Source: an uncultured Gemmatimonadota bacterium
GTDB taxonomy: Bacteria > Gemmatimonadota > Gemmatimonadetes > Gemmatimonadales > Gemmatimonadaceae
Direction: 5' to 3'
Assembly: GCA_902826615.1 (NCBI GenBank)
Contig: CADEFN010000010.1
Location: 56,161-120,160, forward strand
Length of the DNA: 64,000 bases
The position numbers were made by a program, and so were the translations under genes. The notes under the pieces were generated by a model that ran no database searches, had not been told where the DNA came from, and worked only from the letters and a program-made list of their open reading frames with translations. Of this stretch, positions 53,709 to 61,812 are shown piece by piece; position 1 is the first letter of the stretch, and the number at the start of each line of letters is the position of its first letter.

Positions 53709-56708
53709 GTGAGCGTCACTCGTTTCCTCCTCGGTCTCACGGCACTCGCCGTCAGTTCCATCGAGGCCCAGCAGTCGTCCCGCACGCAACCGATCACCGG
53801 ATTGCGCGACAATGCCACAGGCTACCACGCCCTGGTGGGCGCGCGGGTGGTCACGGGCCCCGGGCAAGTGCTGACCAACGCCACCGTTGTCGTGCGCAAT
53901 GGACTCATCACCGCCGTCGGCGCTGGCTTGGCCGCGCCCTCGGGCGCCCGCGTGTGGGACATGAAGGGGCTCACGGTCTATCCGGGCTTCGTTGACGCCT
54001 CCGCTGATATGGGGGGCGACGCCCCGCCACAGGGCGGCGATGTGGGACCCACGCACTGGAATCCGCAGGTGCGCGCCTGGTTCAGTACCACCGCCAACCT
54101 CAAGGACGACTCCACCCGCCGCATTGCCTTGCGCTCCCTGGGCTTCGGCACGGTGCTGGCAGTCCCGCGACAGGGGATCTTCCGCGGCTCCGCATCGGTT
54201 GTCACCCTCAGCGAAGCGGGCGTACGCGAGCGGGTCCTCCGCCCCGACATCGCACAGTCCATCGCCTTCCAGCGCTCCTTCGCCCTCGGGGGCATGTACC
54301 CCAACTCCTCCATGGGAACGACGGCCCTCATGAAGCAGACCTTCATGGACGCCGAGTGGTATCCCCGCGCCTGGGCGGCCTACGAAGCCAGTGGCCGTGC
54401 GTCGCTCCCGCCCGAGACCAGCGAGGCGCTCGCCGCACTCGGCAAGGCGGTCAAGGGGCAGCAGCCCGTCTACTTCGAGACCACCAGCGAGGAGGAGTAC
54501 CTCCGCGCATACAAACTCGCGCAAGACTACAAGCTCACTCCCTGGTTCCGTGGCAACGGTCAGGAATACCGCCTCATCGATGTACTCAAGGGGCGCCCGC
54601 AACCCCTGGTGGTGCCGCTCGCCTTCCCCGACGCACCTAACGTTTCGAGCCCCGAGGCGGCCGCCAACGCCACGCTCTCTGACCTGCGGCATTGGTATCT
54701 GGCGCCGACAAACCCGGCGCAGCTTGCCGCGGCTGGTGTGCCCTTTGCCATCACCGCCGACGGTCTCTCCTCGTTGCAGCAGTTCCTCCCCAACCTGCGC
54801 ACCGCCGTCGCGCGTGGGCTCGCGCCCGACAAGGCCCTCGCGGCACTGACCACCGTGCCCGCCACCTGGCTGGGCATCGACAAGTCACATGGCACCATCG
54901 CCGCCGGCAAAGCCGCCAACCTCGTGGTGACCGCGGGAGACCTCTTTACGGAGGAGTCGGAAGTGCGCGATGTGTGGGTGCAGGGCGTCCGTTACGGTGT
55001 CACGCGTCCACCACAGGTGGATCCTCGCGGCACATGGACCATCACCTCGAGCGATCCCGGCGCCTTCACCAGCGCCATTGTGCGCATCGAAGGACCGCTC
55101 AATCGCATTCGCGGCACCATCGAAATCAGTGGAAAGCGCTCGGTGAACCTCACCTCGGCGCGTATCACCACCGAAACTGGCCGACTCGAAGCCACCTTCC
55201 CCGGTGAAGCCATCGGACTCGAGGGCTCGACGTTGCTCGCCGGGTCGGTGCGGGACCAGGAATTCTTCGGCTGGGTCTCGCTGCCTAACGGCACCGACGC
55301 GACCTATCGCGGCACACGGACCGAGGCCTACGAGGGCCCGGCGCGCGGAGCCGTTGCGTCACGAGTACCCAAGCTCGACCTCCCCTTCATGCGTCCCTCG
55401 ATGGAGTTCGGGCGCACGGCAGCTCCGCCGCAGCCGGCCGCCGTGCTGGTGCGCAACGCGACGGTGTGGACGCAGGGCGCGCAGGGCAAGATGCAGAACG
55501 CCGACCTCCTGGTGCAGGCCGGAAAGGTGGTACGTGTGGGGCAGAAACTCACCGCCCCGGCCGGCGCGACGGAAATCGACGCCACGGGCAAACATGTCAC
55601 GCCGGGGCTGATCGACCCACACACACACTCGGGTGTGAGTGACGTGAATGAGAGCGGCTTTGCGATCGTTCCGGAAGTGCAGATGGGAGATGTGGTCACC
55701 CACAACAACATCTGGTTCTATCGCCAGCTGGCTGGTGGACTCACCACCACCATGATCAAACACGGCTCGGCCAATCCCATCGGCGGCGAGAACGTGTACG
55801 TCAAGACGCGCTGGGGTTCGCTGCCTGACGAGTACAAGATCACGGGCGCGCCACGCACGGTAAAGTTTGCGCTGGGCGAAAACCCCAAGCGCAGCCCGAC
55901 GCGCTACCCCAACACCCGCATGGGTGTGCAGGAGATCATCCGCGATCACTTCCTCGCCGCGCGCGACTATCGCAAGGAGTGGCAGCGCTGGGAGAAGGAG
56001 AAGACAGGCATCCCGCCACGTCGCGACCTGCGTATGGAGGCCATCCTCGACATTCTCGATCAGAAGTTGCTGGTGTCGTCACACGGCTACCGCGCCGACG
56101 AATTCCTGGCACTCGTCAGGCTGGCAGAAGAGTTCGGCTTCAGGATTCAGACGCTGCAGCATGGGGTGGAAGCGTTCAAGATCGCCAGCGAACTCAAGGC
56201 GTCGGGTGTCGCTGCGGTGGTGTGGAGCGACTGGGGAGCCTTCAAGATGGAGGCCTACGACAACACCACCTACAATGCTCGCCTCTTGATGGAGGCCGGC
56301 GTCGTGACTTCCCTGCACTCTGACAACGCCGAGATCTCCACCCGCATGAACTGGGAGGCGGGCAAACTGCTGCGCACCGGGGTCGAAGAGGTCGCTGCGT
56401 TGTCGACGGTGACCAATCAGTCGGCCAAGGCCATCGCCATCGACAATCGCGTCGGCTCGCTCGAAGCCGGAAAGGACGCCGATTTCGTGATCTGGAATGG
56501 CAACCCGCTGTCACAGTTCACCAAGGCCGAGCAGACCTGGGTGGATGGTCGTCGCTACTTCTCACTCGAGGAAGACAAGGCGTTGCGTGCAGAAACGGCC
56601 CGTCAGCGTTCGCAGCTCATTCAGGCGGTGCTGGCCGCGACCCCCGCGGAGGGAACACCAGCCGCTGGTGCCCCGGCCCGTCCTCGTGGTCCGGGAGGCT
56701 CGCGATAA
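53709..56708 (+). CDS. tandem amidohydrolase fusion, exported
   Basis: 999 aa with signal peptide (FLLGLTALAVSSIEAQ). The first amidohydrolase half (about 40-435) has GLTVYPGFVDASADMGGDA where the HxH zinc motif should be, so it is probably inactive. A beta-rich linker (about 440-555) follows. The second half (about 570-970) keeps HVTPGLIDPHTHSGVSDV, KHGSANPIGG, SHGYRADEF, TLQHGVEAF and SLHSDNAEIS, an intact metal centre. GTG/ATG choice: GTG 53709 opens directly on the signal. It is followed at once by a related gene. Confidence 0.88.
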   Translation: MSVTRFLLGLTALAVSSIEAQQSSRTQPITGLRDNATGYHALVGARVVTGPGQVLTNATVVVRNGLITAVGAGLAAPSGARVWDMKGLTVYPGFVDASADMGGDAPPQGGDVGPTHWNPQVRAWFSTTANLKDDSTRRIALRSLGFGTVLAVPRQGIFRGSASVVTLSEAGVRERVLRPDIAQSIAFQRSFALGGMYPNSSMGTTALMKQTFMDAEWYPRAWAAYEASGRASLPPETSEALAALGKAVKGQQPVYFETTSEEEYLRAYKLAQDYKLTPWFRGNGQEYRLIDVLKGRPQPLVVPLAFPDAPNVSSPEAAANATLSDLRHWYLAPTNPAQLAAAGVPFAITADGLSSLQQFLPNLRTAVARGLAPDKALAALTTVPATWLGIDKSHGTIAAGKAANLVVTAGDLFTEESEVRDVWVQGVRYGVTRPPQVDPRGTWTITSSDPGAFTSAIVRIEGPLNRIRGTIEISGKRSVNLTSARITTETGRLEATFPGEAIGLEGSTLLAGSVRDQEFFGWVSLPNGTDATYRGTRTEAYEGPARGAVASRVPKLDLPFMRPSMEFGRTAAPPQPAAVLVRNATVWTQGAQGKMQNADLLVQAGKVVRVGQKLTAPAGATEIDATGKHVTPGLIDPHTHSGVSDVNESGFAIVPEVQMGDVVTHNNIWFYRQLAGGLTTTMIKHGSANPIGGENVYVKTRWGSLPDEYKITGAPRTVKFALGENPKRSPTRYPNTRMGVQEIIRDHFLAARDYRKEWQRWEKEKTGIPPRRDLRMEAILDILDQKLLVSSHGYRADEFLALVRLAEEFGFRIQTLQHGVEAFKIASELKASGVAAVVWSDWGAFKMEAYDNTTYNARLLMEAGVVTSLHSDNAEISTRMNWEAGKLLRTGVEEVAALSTVTNQSAKAIAIDNRVGSLEAGKDADFVIWNGNPLSQFTKAEQTWVDGRRYFSLEEDKALRAETARQRSQLIQAVLAATPAEGTPAAGAPARPRGPGGSR

Positions 56709-56741
56709 ATGTCCTCTTCACTCATCACGCACCCATCCACC

Positions 56742-58097
56742 ATGCGTCCCATGACCACCACGACTAAAAGCGCACTGTTTGCGCTGCTCGCGTCGACGCT
56801 GCTCGTCCCGGGCGCGGTGCGCGCGCAGGAGCGCATGACCGTTCCGCCGCAGGACAAGCCTGTGGCCCTGCGCGGCGCCACCATCCACACGGTCACCAAG
56901 GGGACCATCACCAACGGCACCATTGTGCTGGACCGCGGCCGCATTGCCGCGATCGGGGGCGCAGACCTGGCCATCCCGAATGGTGCCCGCGTCGTGGACG
57001 TGACGGGCAAACACATCTATCCCGGGTTGGTCGACGCCTACAGCACCGTCGGCATCACCGAAATTGGCGCGGTCGATGTCTCCAATGACATCAACGAACT
57101 CGGCGACTTCAATCCGAACGTGCGGGCCGAAGTGGCAGTGAACGCCGAAAGCCGGCACATCGGCACCACGCGCTCAGCCGGGGTGCTGGTGTCATTCAGC
57201 ACGCCTGAAGGCGGTGTTATCTCGGGTTTGTCGTCGGCGCTCAACCTCGAAGGCTGGACGTGGGAAGAAATGTCGATGAAGGGCGCGGCCGCGCTGAACG
57301 TGCGCTGGCCTGACCCTAACGCTCGGCCCCGTCGCGGCTTTGGTGGTGGCGGGCGCGGGCAAGCCGGGCCTCCCCCAAAGACGTACGCCGAGCAGGTGCA
57401 GCAGATCAAGGACTGGTTTGGCGAGGCGCGGGCGTACCGTGACGCCGTGAAGAGTGGTCAGGACGTGCGCACCGATTCTCGTTATGCAGCGATGATTCCG
57501 GCGCTTGAAGGGACGATTCCGGTAGTGGTCGCCGCCGAAGGCGCTGCGCAGATCAACGATGCCATCACCTGGGGCAAGGCCGAGGGCGTCAAGCTGGTGA
57601 TTCGTGGTGGGCGCGACGCGTTGTTTGTGGCCGACCGGCTCAAGGCGGAGAATGTGCCGGTGATCCTCACGTCCACCATGGCGGCGCCCGAGCGCGACTA
57701 CGAAGGGTATGACGGCGCCTACGCGATGCCGGCCAAGTTGTACGCTGCTGGCGTGAAGTTCGCCATTGCTGGCGGCTCAGGTGGGCTCTACAGCAATCGT
57801 CTGCCCTGGGATGCCGGCGTCGCGGTGGCTTTCGGGTTGCCGGAGGAGGAAGCGCTCAAGTCGGTGACCATCAACGCTGCCACCTTTTTGGGAATTGCTG
57901 ACAAGGTGGGATCACTGGAAGTGGGCAAGGAAGGCACGTTGCTGATCACGACGGGGACGCCGCTGGATATGACGAGCAATATCGAGCAGTCGTATATCCA
58001 GGGTCGCGAGATCAACATGATGGACATCCACAAGTGGTTCTTCCAGAAGTACATGGAGAAGATCAAGCAGCAGACGCCGAAGAAGGTGGTACCGTAG
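56742..58097 (+). CDS. amidohydrolase-fold protein lacking the HxH motif
   Basis: 451 aa from ATG 56742 (56709, directly after the upstream stop, and 56751 are alternatives); signal peptide FALLASTLLVPGAVRAQ. Composite-domain strands (IHTVTKGTITNGTIVLDRGRI) and the C-terminal GTLLITTGTPLDM are typical, but the metal motif is replaced by HIYPGLVDAYSTVGITE. It likely pairs structurally or functionally with the preceding fusion. It is the last conventional chromosomal gene before the attC array. Confidence 0.85.
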   Translation: MRPMTTTTKSALFALLASTLLVPGAVRAQERMTVPPQDKPVALRGATIHTVTKGTITNGTIVLDRGRIAAIGGADLAIPNGARVVDVTGKHIYPGLVDAYSTVGITEIGAVDVSNDINELGDFNPNVRAEVAVNAESRHIGTTRSAGVLVSFSTPEGGVISGLSSALNLEGWTWEEMSMKGAAALNVRWPDPNARPRRGFGGGGRGQAGPPPKTYAEQVQQIKDWFGEARAYRDAVKSGQDVRTDSRYAAMIPALEGTIPVVVAAEGAAQINDAITWGKAEGVKLVIRGGRDALFVADRLKAENVPVILTSTMAAPERDYEGYDGAYAMPAKLYAAGVKFAIAGGSGGLYSNRLPWDAGVAVAFGLPEEEALKSVTINAATFLGIADKVGSLEVGKEGTLLITTGTPLDMTSNIEQSYIQGREINMMDIHKWFFQKYMEKIKQQTPKKVVP

Positions 58098-58340
58098 TCG
58101 CGAGCTGCGGGCGGTAGTCAGGGGAAGCGTCGGCGCCACCGGGGGAAGGCGGTGCCGACGACTCGGCATCGGCCCACTCCGCCCACACACAAGTCGGGAG
58201 CCATACACGGTGCTACGTCGCCCGGGGCACGGTTTGACTGACGCCGTCACGTGCGCCTTCACGAGCGCTCGCGAACAGACGGAGGGATGAAGGACGCGCA
58301 TCTCGCACCTCCTGCCATCAGATAGCGTTTCAGGGCGCCG
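58098..58340. other. 243-bp region between the last chromosomal gene and the first attC site
   Basis: No credible gene. An imperfect GC-rich hairpin (58128-58140 with 58148-58160, 11 of 13 positions pairing) lies 30 bases after the amidohydrolase stop but has no T-run. The stretch may hold the remains of an attI site or of an ORF-less first cassette; I could not define its left boundary. Confidence 0.4.
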
Positions 58341-58474
58341 GCATAACGTTGATGCTCAGCGGCGGGGCCTGTGAACAAAGCCGGGTGGGCCGCCGCCGTC
58401 CCTGCCCTTACAATGAAGGGCGGCGGCCCACCCGGCCAGCCCCCTGGCCCCGTCCGCTGCAGCTAGAGTTAGGC
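58341..58474 (+). other. attC site 1
   Basis: 134 bp. Left core GCATAAC (58341-58347), L''-like box GCTCAGCGGCGGGGCC, unpaired GTGAACAAAG, long stem CCGGGTGGGCCGCCGCC pairing with GGCGGCGGCCCACCCGG, right arm ending GCTGCAGCTAGAGTTAGGC (right core 58468-58474). The left core does not match the TTAGGC end of the next cassette. Its own cassette should start TTATGC, and no such start was found nearby outside a gene. Confidence 0.85.
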
Positions 58475-58500
58475 CTCGCCGGGCTTGCGCGACCACATGT

Positions 58501-59175
58501 GTGGATGGCAAGCTGCAGCTACATCTCAGCAAGGAGACACGCGGCTCGGTCGTACGTACGACGACGGGGCTATTCACGCAAGAAGATCCCATTGGGCTTG
58601 CGGGAGGGCTGAATCTCTACGGGTTTGCGAATGGCGACCCGGTGAATTTCAGCGATCCGTTTGGGCTCATGGCGTGCCCACCGGACTGCCCGGGTGGCGG
58701 TGGTTTGGATGCGGACGCCCAAGCTGTATTCATGCAGCTCGGTGCAATGATGGCGGCCGTGCGGCCGGTAATGGAGGCCGCAGCGTCACTCTCGCTGATG
58801 GCGCCGATGGGTGGTGGCGAGGGTGCAGTCGCGGCACTAGGTCTCGGAAGAACTGCGACATTCTTTAGAGGGGTGAGCGCTGTGGAAGCTGCCGATGTGG
58901 CGGCGGTGGGTGCACTCCGAGCGGGTGCAGCCGCTGCGGGGAACACAGGCAAGTACCTTACAAACTCCGCAGCTGCGGCCGCGAGGTGGGGCGCACAGAA
59001 TGGCGCGGGGAGTCAGGTGCTCCAAATTCGCGTGTCGGCTGACGCGGCACGCACGTTTACTCGACTTGGCAGAATAGATGGGATAGGTCAGGCGTGGTGG
59101 GCCCCCGTGGAAGCACTGCAGGGTGCTCGCATTAAGAACCTTGGAGCCGCAGCTGGACAGCTCGTACCGAAATGA
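58501..59175 (+). CDS. orphan Rhs core end fused to a variable C-terminal (toxin-like) domain
   Basis: 224 aa from GTG 58501; no good ribosome site, and the frame is open back to a stop at 58414-58416 inside attC 1. Residues about 20-56 carry the conserved end of Rhs cores: GLFTQEDPIGLAGG, LNLYGFANGDPVNF, SDPFGL. Everything upstream of that core is missing. After it comes a Gly/Ala linker and a domain of about 100 residues opening FFRGVSAVEAADV with GKYLTNSAAAAARWG, reminiscent of ADP-ribosyltransferase-like toxins (inference). In Rhs systems this position holds the toxin. Overlaps its neighbour by ATGA. Confidence 0.8.
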   Translation: MDGKLQLHLSKETRGSVVRTTTGLFTQEDPIGLAGGLNLYGFANGDPVNFSDPFGLMACPPDCPGGGGLDADAQAVFMQLGAMMAAVRPVMEAAASLSLMAPMGGGEGAVAALGLGRTATFFRGVSAVEAADVAAVGALRAGAAAAGNTGKYLTNSAAAAARWGAQNGAGSQVLQIRVSADAARTFTRLGRIDGIGQAWWAPVEALQGARIKNLGAAAGQLVPK

Positions 59176-59477
59176 CGCACTCCGCGCGAATACACTGGGC
59201 CCCCGCGGCTGAACGCGGTCGAGCATCACCGCCTCCGACTCTGCGCTATGTGGCGCTAAGCCGCTTCGCTGAGGATGGCGCAGGCTGGCCCGACGGTGCT
59301 TGGAGTATCGAGGTCTTCTTCGACGTTCCACCTCCTGAGCAAGAGAATCCGAATTCATCGGATGCCCGAGTGCAGTTTCTGATGGAGGACGCACCTAACG
59401 AGCGTCTGTCGCGTGGCACGTGGTTTACTCTTTACGAGGGCCTACAGCGAGTGGCAGAGGTGGAGGTCCTGACGTAG
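59172..59477 (+). CDS. putative immunity protein for the Rhs C-terminal domain
   Basis: 101 aa, small, soluble, acidic in the second half (WSIEVFFDVPPPEQENP, ARVQFLMEDAP). The start overlaps the toxin-like gene by four bases, and both lie in the same attC-bounded cassette, the usual arrangement of an Rhs-CT/immunity pair. No immunity family was recognised, so the role rests on position. Confidence 0.65.
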   Translation: MTHSARIHWAPAAERGRASPPPTLRYVALSRFAEDGAGWPDGAWSIEVFFDVPPPEQENPNSSDARVQFLMEDAPNERLSRGTWFTLYEGLQRVAEVEVLT

Positions 59478-59502
59478 TGGGTGTGCCACCCCTCGCGCTT
59501 CG

Positions 59503-59636
59503 GCCTAACGACCCGCCGCTCAGCTGCGGGCCAGGTAAACAGAGCCGGCCCGCCCGGGCCGTTCCTTGCCATTCTACCACGGCCCGGGCGGGACGGCCAG
59601 CCCAACGGCCCGTCAGCCTGCAGCGGCCTGTTAGGC
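59503..59636 (+). other. attC site 2
   Basis: 134 bp. Cores GCCTAAC (59503-59509) and GTTAGGC (59630-59636); L''-like CGCTCAGCTGCGGGCC, unpaired GTAAACAGAG, stem CCCGCCCGGGCC pairing with GGCCCGGGCGGG, right box GTCAGCCTGCAGC. Its left core is the exact complement of the TTAGGC at the start of its cassette (58469). Confidence 0.92.
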
Positions 59637-59750
59637 AGCGGTTGAGAGCACAGCCAATACCCGGAATCGCAGAGCCACCTCCCAGCGCCCTGACGGAAAC
59701 TACAGGTGCGCTCACCAGTCGCTCCGCGACGTGCATCCTGACCCAATGAG

Positions 59751-60035
59751 CTAGTCCGCCAACGTGTCAATGCCATGCGAGAAGTCGTCAGGCCCTCCGC
59801 CATCTCCAAACCGATCAGGATGATCGCCTTCATACCCGGCCTCCAGAAGGCGCCGCGCCAGAAGGAACCCGGCGAGGCTCGCGAGAATCGCTATGAATCG
59901 GAGGAGAAGGCCGGCGCGTCGGTATGCAATGCCAACTCCGAAGATGCCGAGTGAAAGCGCCGCCACAGCAGCTCCCGCGATGGTGAAGGCGACTGAGCGG
60001 CGGCGCGATGGAATCCTTGGTCCTCGACGATGCAT
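59751..60035 (-). CDS. small membrane protein in cassette 3, opposite to array polarity
   Basis: 94 aa. Two hydrophobic segments (VAFTIAGAAVAALSLGIFG, LLLRFIAILASLAGFLLA) and an acidic C-terminal tail (GDHPDRFGDGGGPDDF). AAAGGTG lies just before the ATG as a ribosome site. On the minus strand, against the cassette polarity, so it needs its own promoter. Function unknown; the pattern fits a small inner-membrane protein. Upstream, in another frame, a Cys-rich reading PCPLCPNAIEP-YARCTKCW (zinc-ribbon-like) has no usable start codon. Confidence 0.6.
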   Translation of the reverse strand: MHRRGPRIPSRRRSVAFTIAGAAVAALSLGIFGVGIAYRRAGLLLRFIAILASLAGFLLARRLLEAGYEGDHPDRFGDGGGPDDFSHGIDTLAD

Positions 60036-60231
60036 ACTTCACCTTTGGCCAAACGCTCGGAGTGAGTTGGACCGAACCGGACGCAAGGCTGCCCGTCCCT
60101 CGATGAGGAAGCTGGCAAGGCGCCAGCCTCCATCGCGACCCGTATACGCACCAACACTTGGTGCAGCGCGCGTAGGGCCGCTTTGGCTCGATTGCATTGG
60201 GACAAAGAGGGCACGGCTTCAGTCTACCGCT

Positions 60232-60364
60232 GCCTAACGTTACGGCTCAGCTGCGGGCCGCGTGAACAAAGCTGTTCCGCCCGGGCCGCCTCCCTCCATC
60301 CTACCACGGCCCGGGCGGAACAGCCAGCCGACCAGGCCCGTCAGACTGCAGCCGCTTGTTAGCC
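60232..60364 (+). other. attC site 3
   Basis: 133 bp. Left core GCCTAAC (60232-60238), right core GTTAGCC (60358-60364). L''-like GGCTCAGCTGCGGGCC, unpaired GTGAACAAAG, stem TTCCGCCCGGGCC pairing with GGCCCGGGCGGAA, right box GTCAGACTGCAGC. The right core's GCC ending belongs to the next cassette. Confidence 0.92.
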
Positions 60365-60652
60365 GGCCCGTAGTGTTCTCTCCCTCGGTCAAACCGCGCC
60401 GTTGCGTGGTAGGGACACATGGCCGTCGCCCGCTGGCGAGCAACAGACGAGCGAATGTGGCGAACTCGACAAGAGACCAAAGGCCCGGCAAGCGTAAGAG
60501 CAAGCTGGAGCCCACGTTACCTGCTGTCAGGCAGTAGCTACATCTGACGAAGGACTACGAGGCTCGTCAGCTGGGTGCTGACACGGGATCGGGTGTTCCT
60601 CTCTCGGAACGCATCCCACCGGTCCGCACATTTCTCTCACCTCTAACAGGAG
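60365..60652. other. 288-bp leader of cassette 4
   Basis: No convincing gene or RNA. It must hold the promoter for the two exported proteins if the cassette is expressed on its own. Confidence 0.4.
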
Positions 60653-61774
60653 ATGGTTGTCTCTCGGTACATTTTCGCTCTGGCCCTCTCAGGAATCATG
60701 GCGGCCACTGCGTGTTCCGATAGCGATTCAAGCGTCACTTCACCGGAAGCGGTGCGGCAAGTCGCGGCTGCAAGCGCTGCAGCCAAGGGTGACGATTTGG
60801 CCCGCCAAGTGGCGGTACTCTTGGCGGACCCTACAGTACGGGTTGGGCTGCTCAAAAGCATGCAGACATCTGAGGCGAACGAACACAAGATCGTGCTGGC
60901 TTCCTGGCTCGCACGGGCTACCTCTGGTGCGAAAGAGCTGCAGTCGGCTCGACAGGCCGCCGCTGCGTTGCCGAGTCTGGACTTCTACATGCTTGAGGAG
61001 GCTCATCGAATGAGTTGGCGCAGCACAGATGATGTCGTGGTGGCGCTTACACTCGATCCGAATGCGCCGGTGATCACTGGCTGGCGTACCAATGGCCAGT
61101 CGATCCAAATTCCGTTCGCGTCGTTACCGCTACCGTACCCGCTGCTGATCCTGCATCCAGAGGAACCCAAACTGACGCGTACAGTGCTCGCATCGGAGGC
61201 GCAAGGCGCGACGATTCAGAGCACAGCGCAGCTCGCCGCCGCACTGGCGAATTTGCGGGGACCGCGGCGTCCTGAGTTCGCTGGCGCAGTGGCAGCCTCG
61301 ACTACCGCCACCGGCGTCTACATCAACCACTTCAACATTCAGGAGGGCGATGGCTGGTTCGGGAATTCCGAAATGCAGTTCATCAGTTATGCCATTATCC
61401 CACCCATTTACCAGTGGGTCGGCGTCGGCAATTCGATTCCCATCTTTGAAGCCGCCTGCGAGCGCGGCACCTATTACCAGAACGACGTTGTGGAGGATCA
61501 GGGGTACTATGGATTGTTCCTCATGACACCGGGGGTGGGTCAACCGCCTATCAACGTCTGTAACGGCCTCAACGGTACCTATGCCGTGCGTATCATCGAG
61601 AAGGATGGCGGCGCAACAGGCGAAGACGATGAATTCGGCTGGCGCTTCTACGTCGCAGGCGCCTACCCGTACGGCGGAACCTTTGGTACCTCGAGCAGTG
61701 CGGTGATGTCGTTCTACATCAACACTTGGCAAACGGGCACGCGTTCGGCCTACCTGCGCATCCAGGTCAACTGA
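60653..61774 (+). CDS. exported lipoprotein-like protein (possibly DUF3103-related)
   Basis: 373 aa. Signal FALALSGIMAATACSD with a lipobox. The N-terminal helical part (GDDLARQVAVLLADPTVRVGLLKSM) is followed by a beta-rich C-terminal domain (YINHFNIQEGDGWFGNSEMQF ... VVEDQGYYGLF ... GWRFYVAGAYPYGG) with three Cys. The layout resembles DUF3103 proteins, but this is not certain. AGGAG at 60648-60652 touches the ATG directly, an unusually short spacing. Lower GC than the left part of the window. Confidence 0.75.
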   Translation: MVVSRYIFALALSGIMAATACSDSDSSVTSPEAVRQVAAASAAAKGDDLARQVAVLLADPTVRVGLLKSMQTSEANEHKIVLASWLARATSGAKELQSARQAAAALPSLDFYMLEEAHRMSWRSTDDVVVALTLDPNAPVITGWRTNGQSIQIPFASLPLPYPLLILHPEEPKLTRTVLASEAQGATIQSTAQLAAALANLRGPRRPEFAGAVAASTTATGVYINHFNIQEGDGWFGNSEMQFISYAIIPPIYQWVGVGNSIPIFEAACERGTYYQNDVVEDQGYYGLFLMTPGVGQPPINVCNGLNGTYAVRIIEKDGGATGEDDEFGWRFYVAGAYPYGGTFGTSSSAVMSFYINTWQTGTRSAYLRIQVN

Positions 61775-61812
61775 TCGAACGTCTTGCGATCTCAACATAG
61801 AAGGAGATGATC

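Noticed and set aside
57481..57487. GTTATGC as the possible left boundary of the cassette ending in attC 1
   Set aside because: It complements the GCATAAC core of attC 1, but it lies in the middle of an intact amidohydrolase gene, so a cassette boundary there is implausible. Probably chance.
58128..58160. GC-rich hairpin as a terminator or attI element
   Set aside because: No T-run and no core-site pair, so only noted within the region description.
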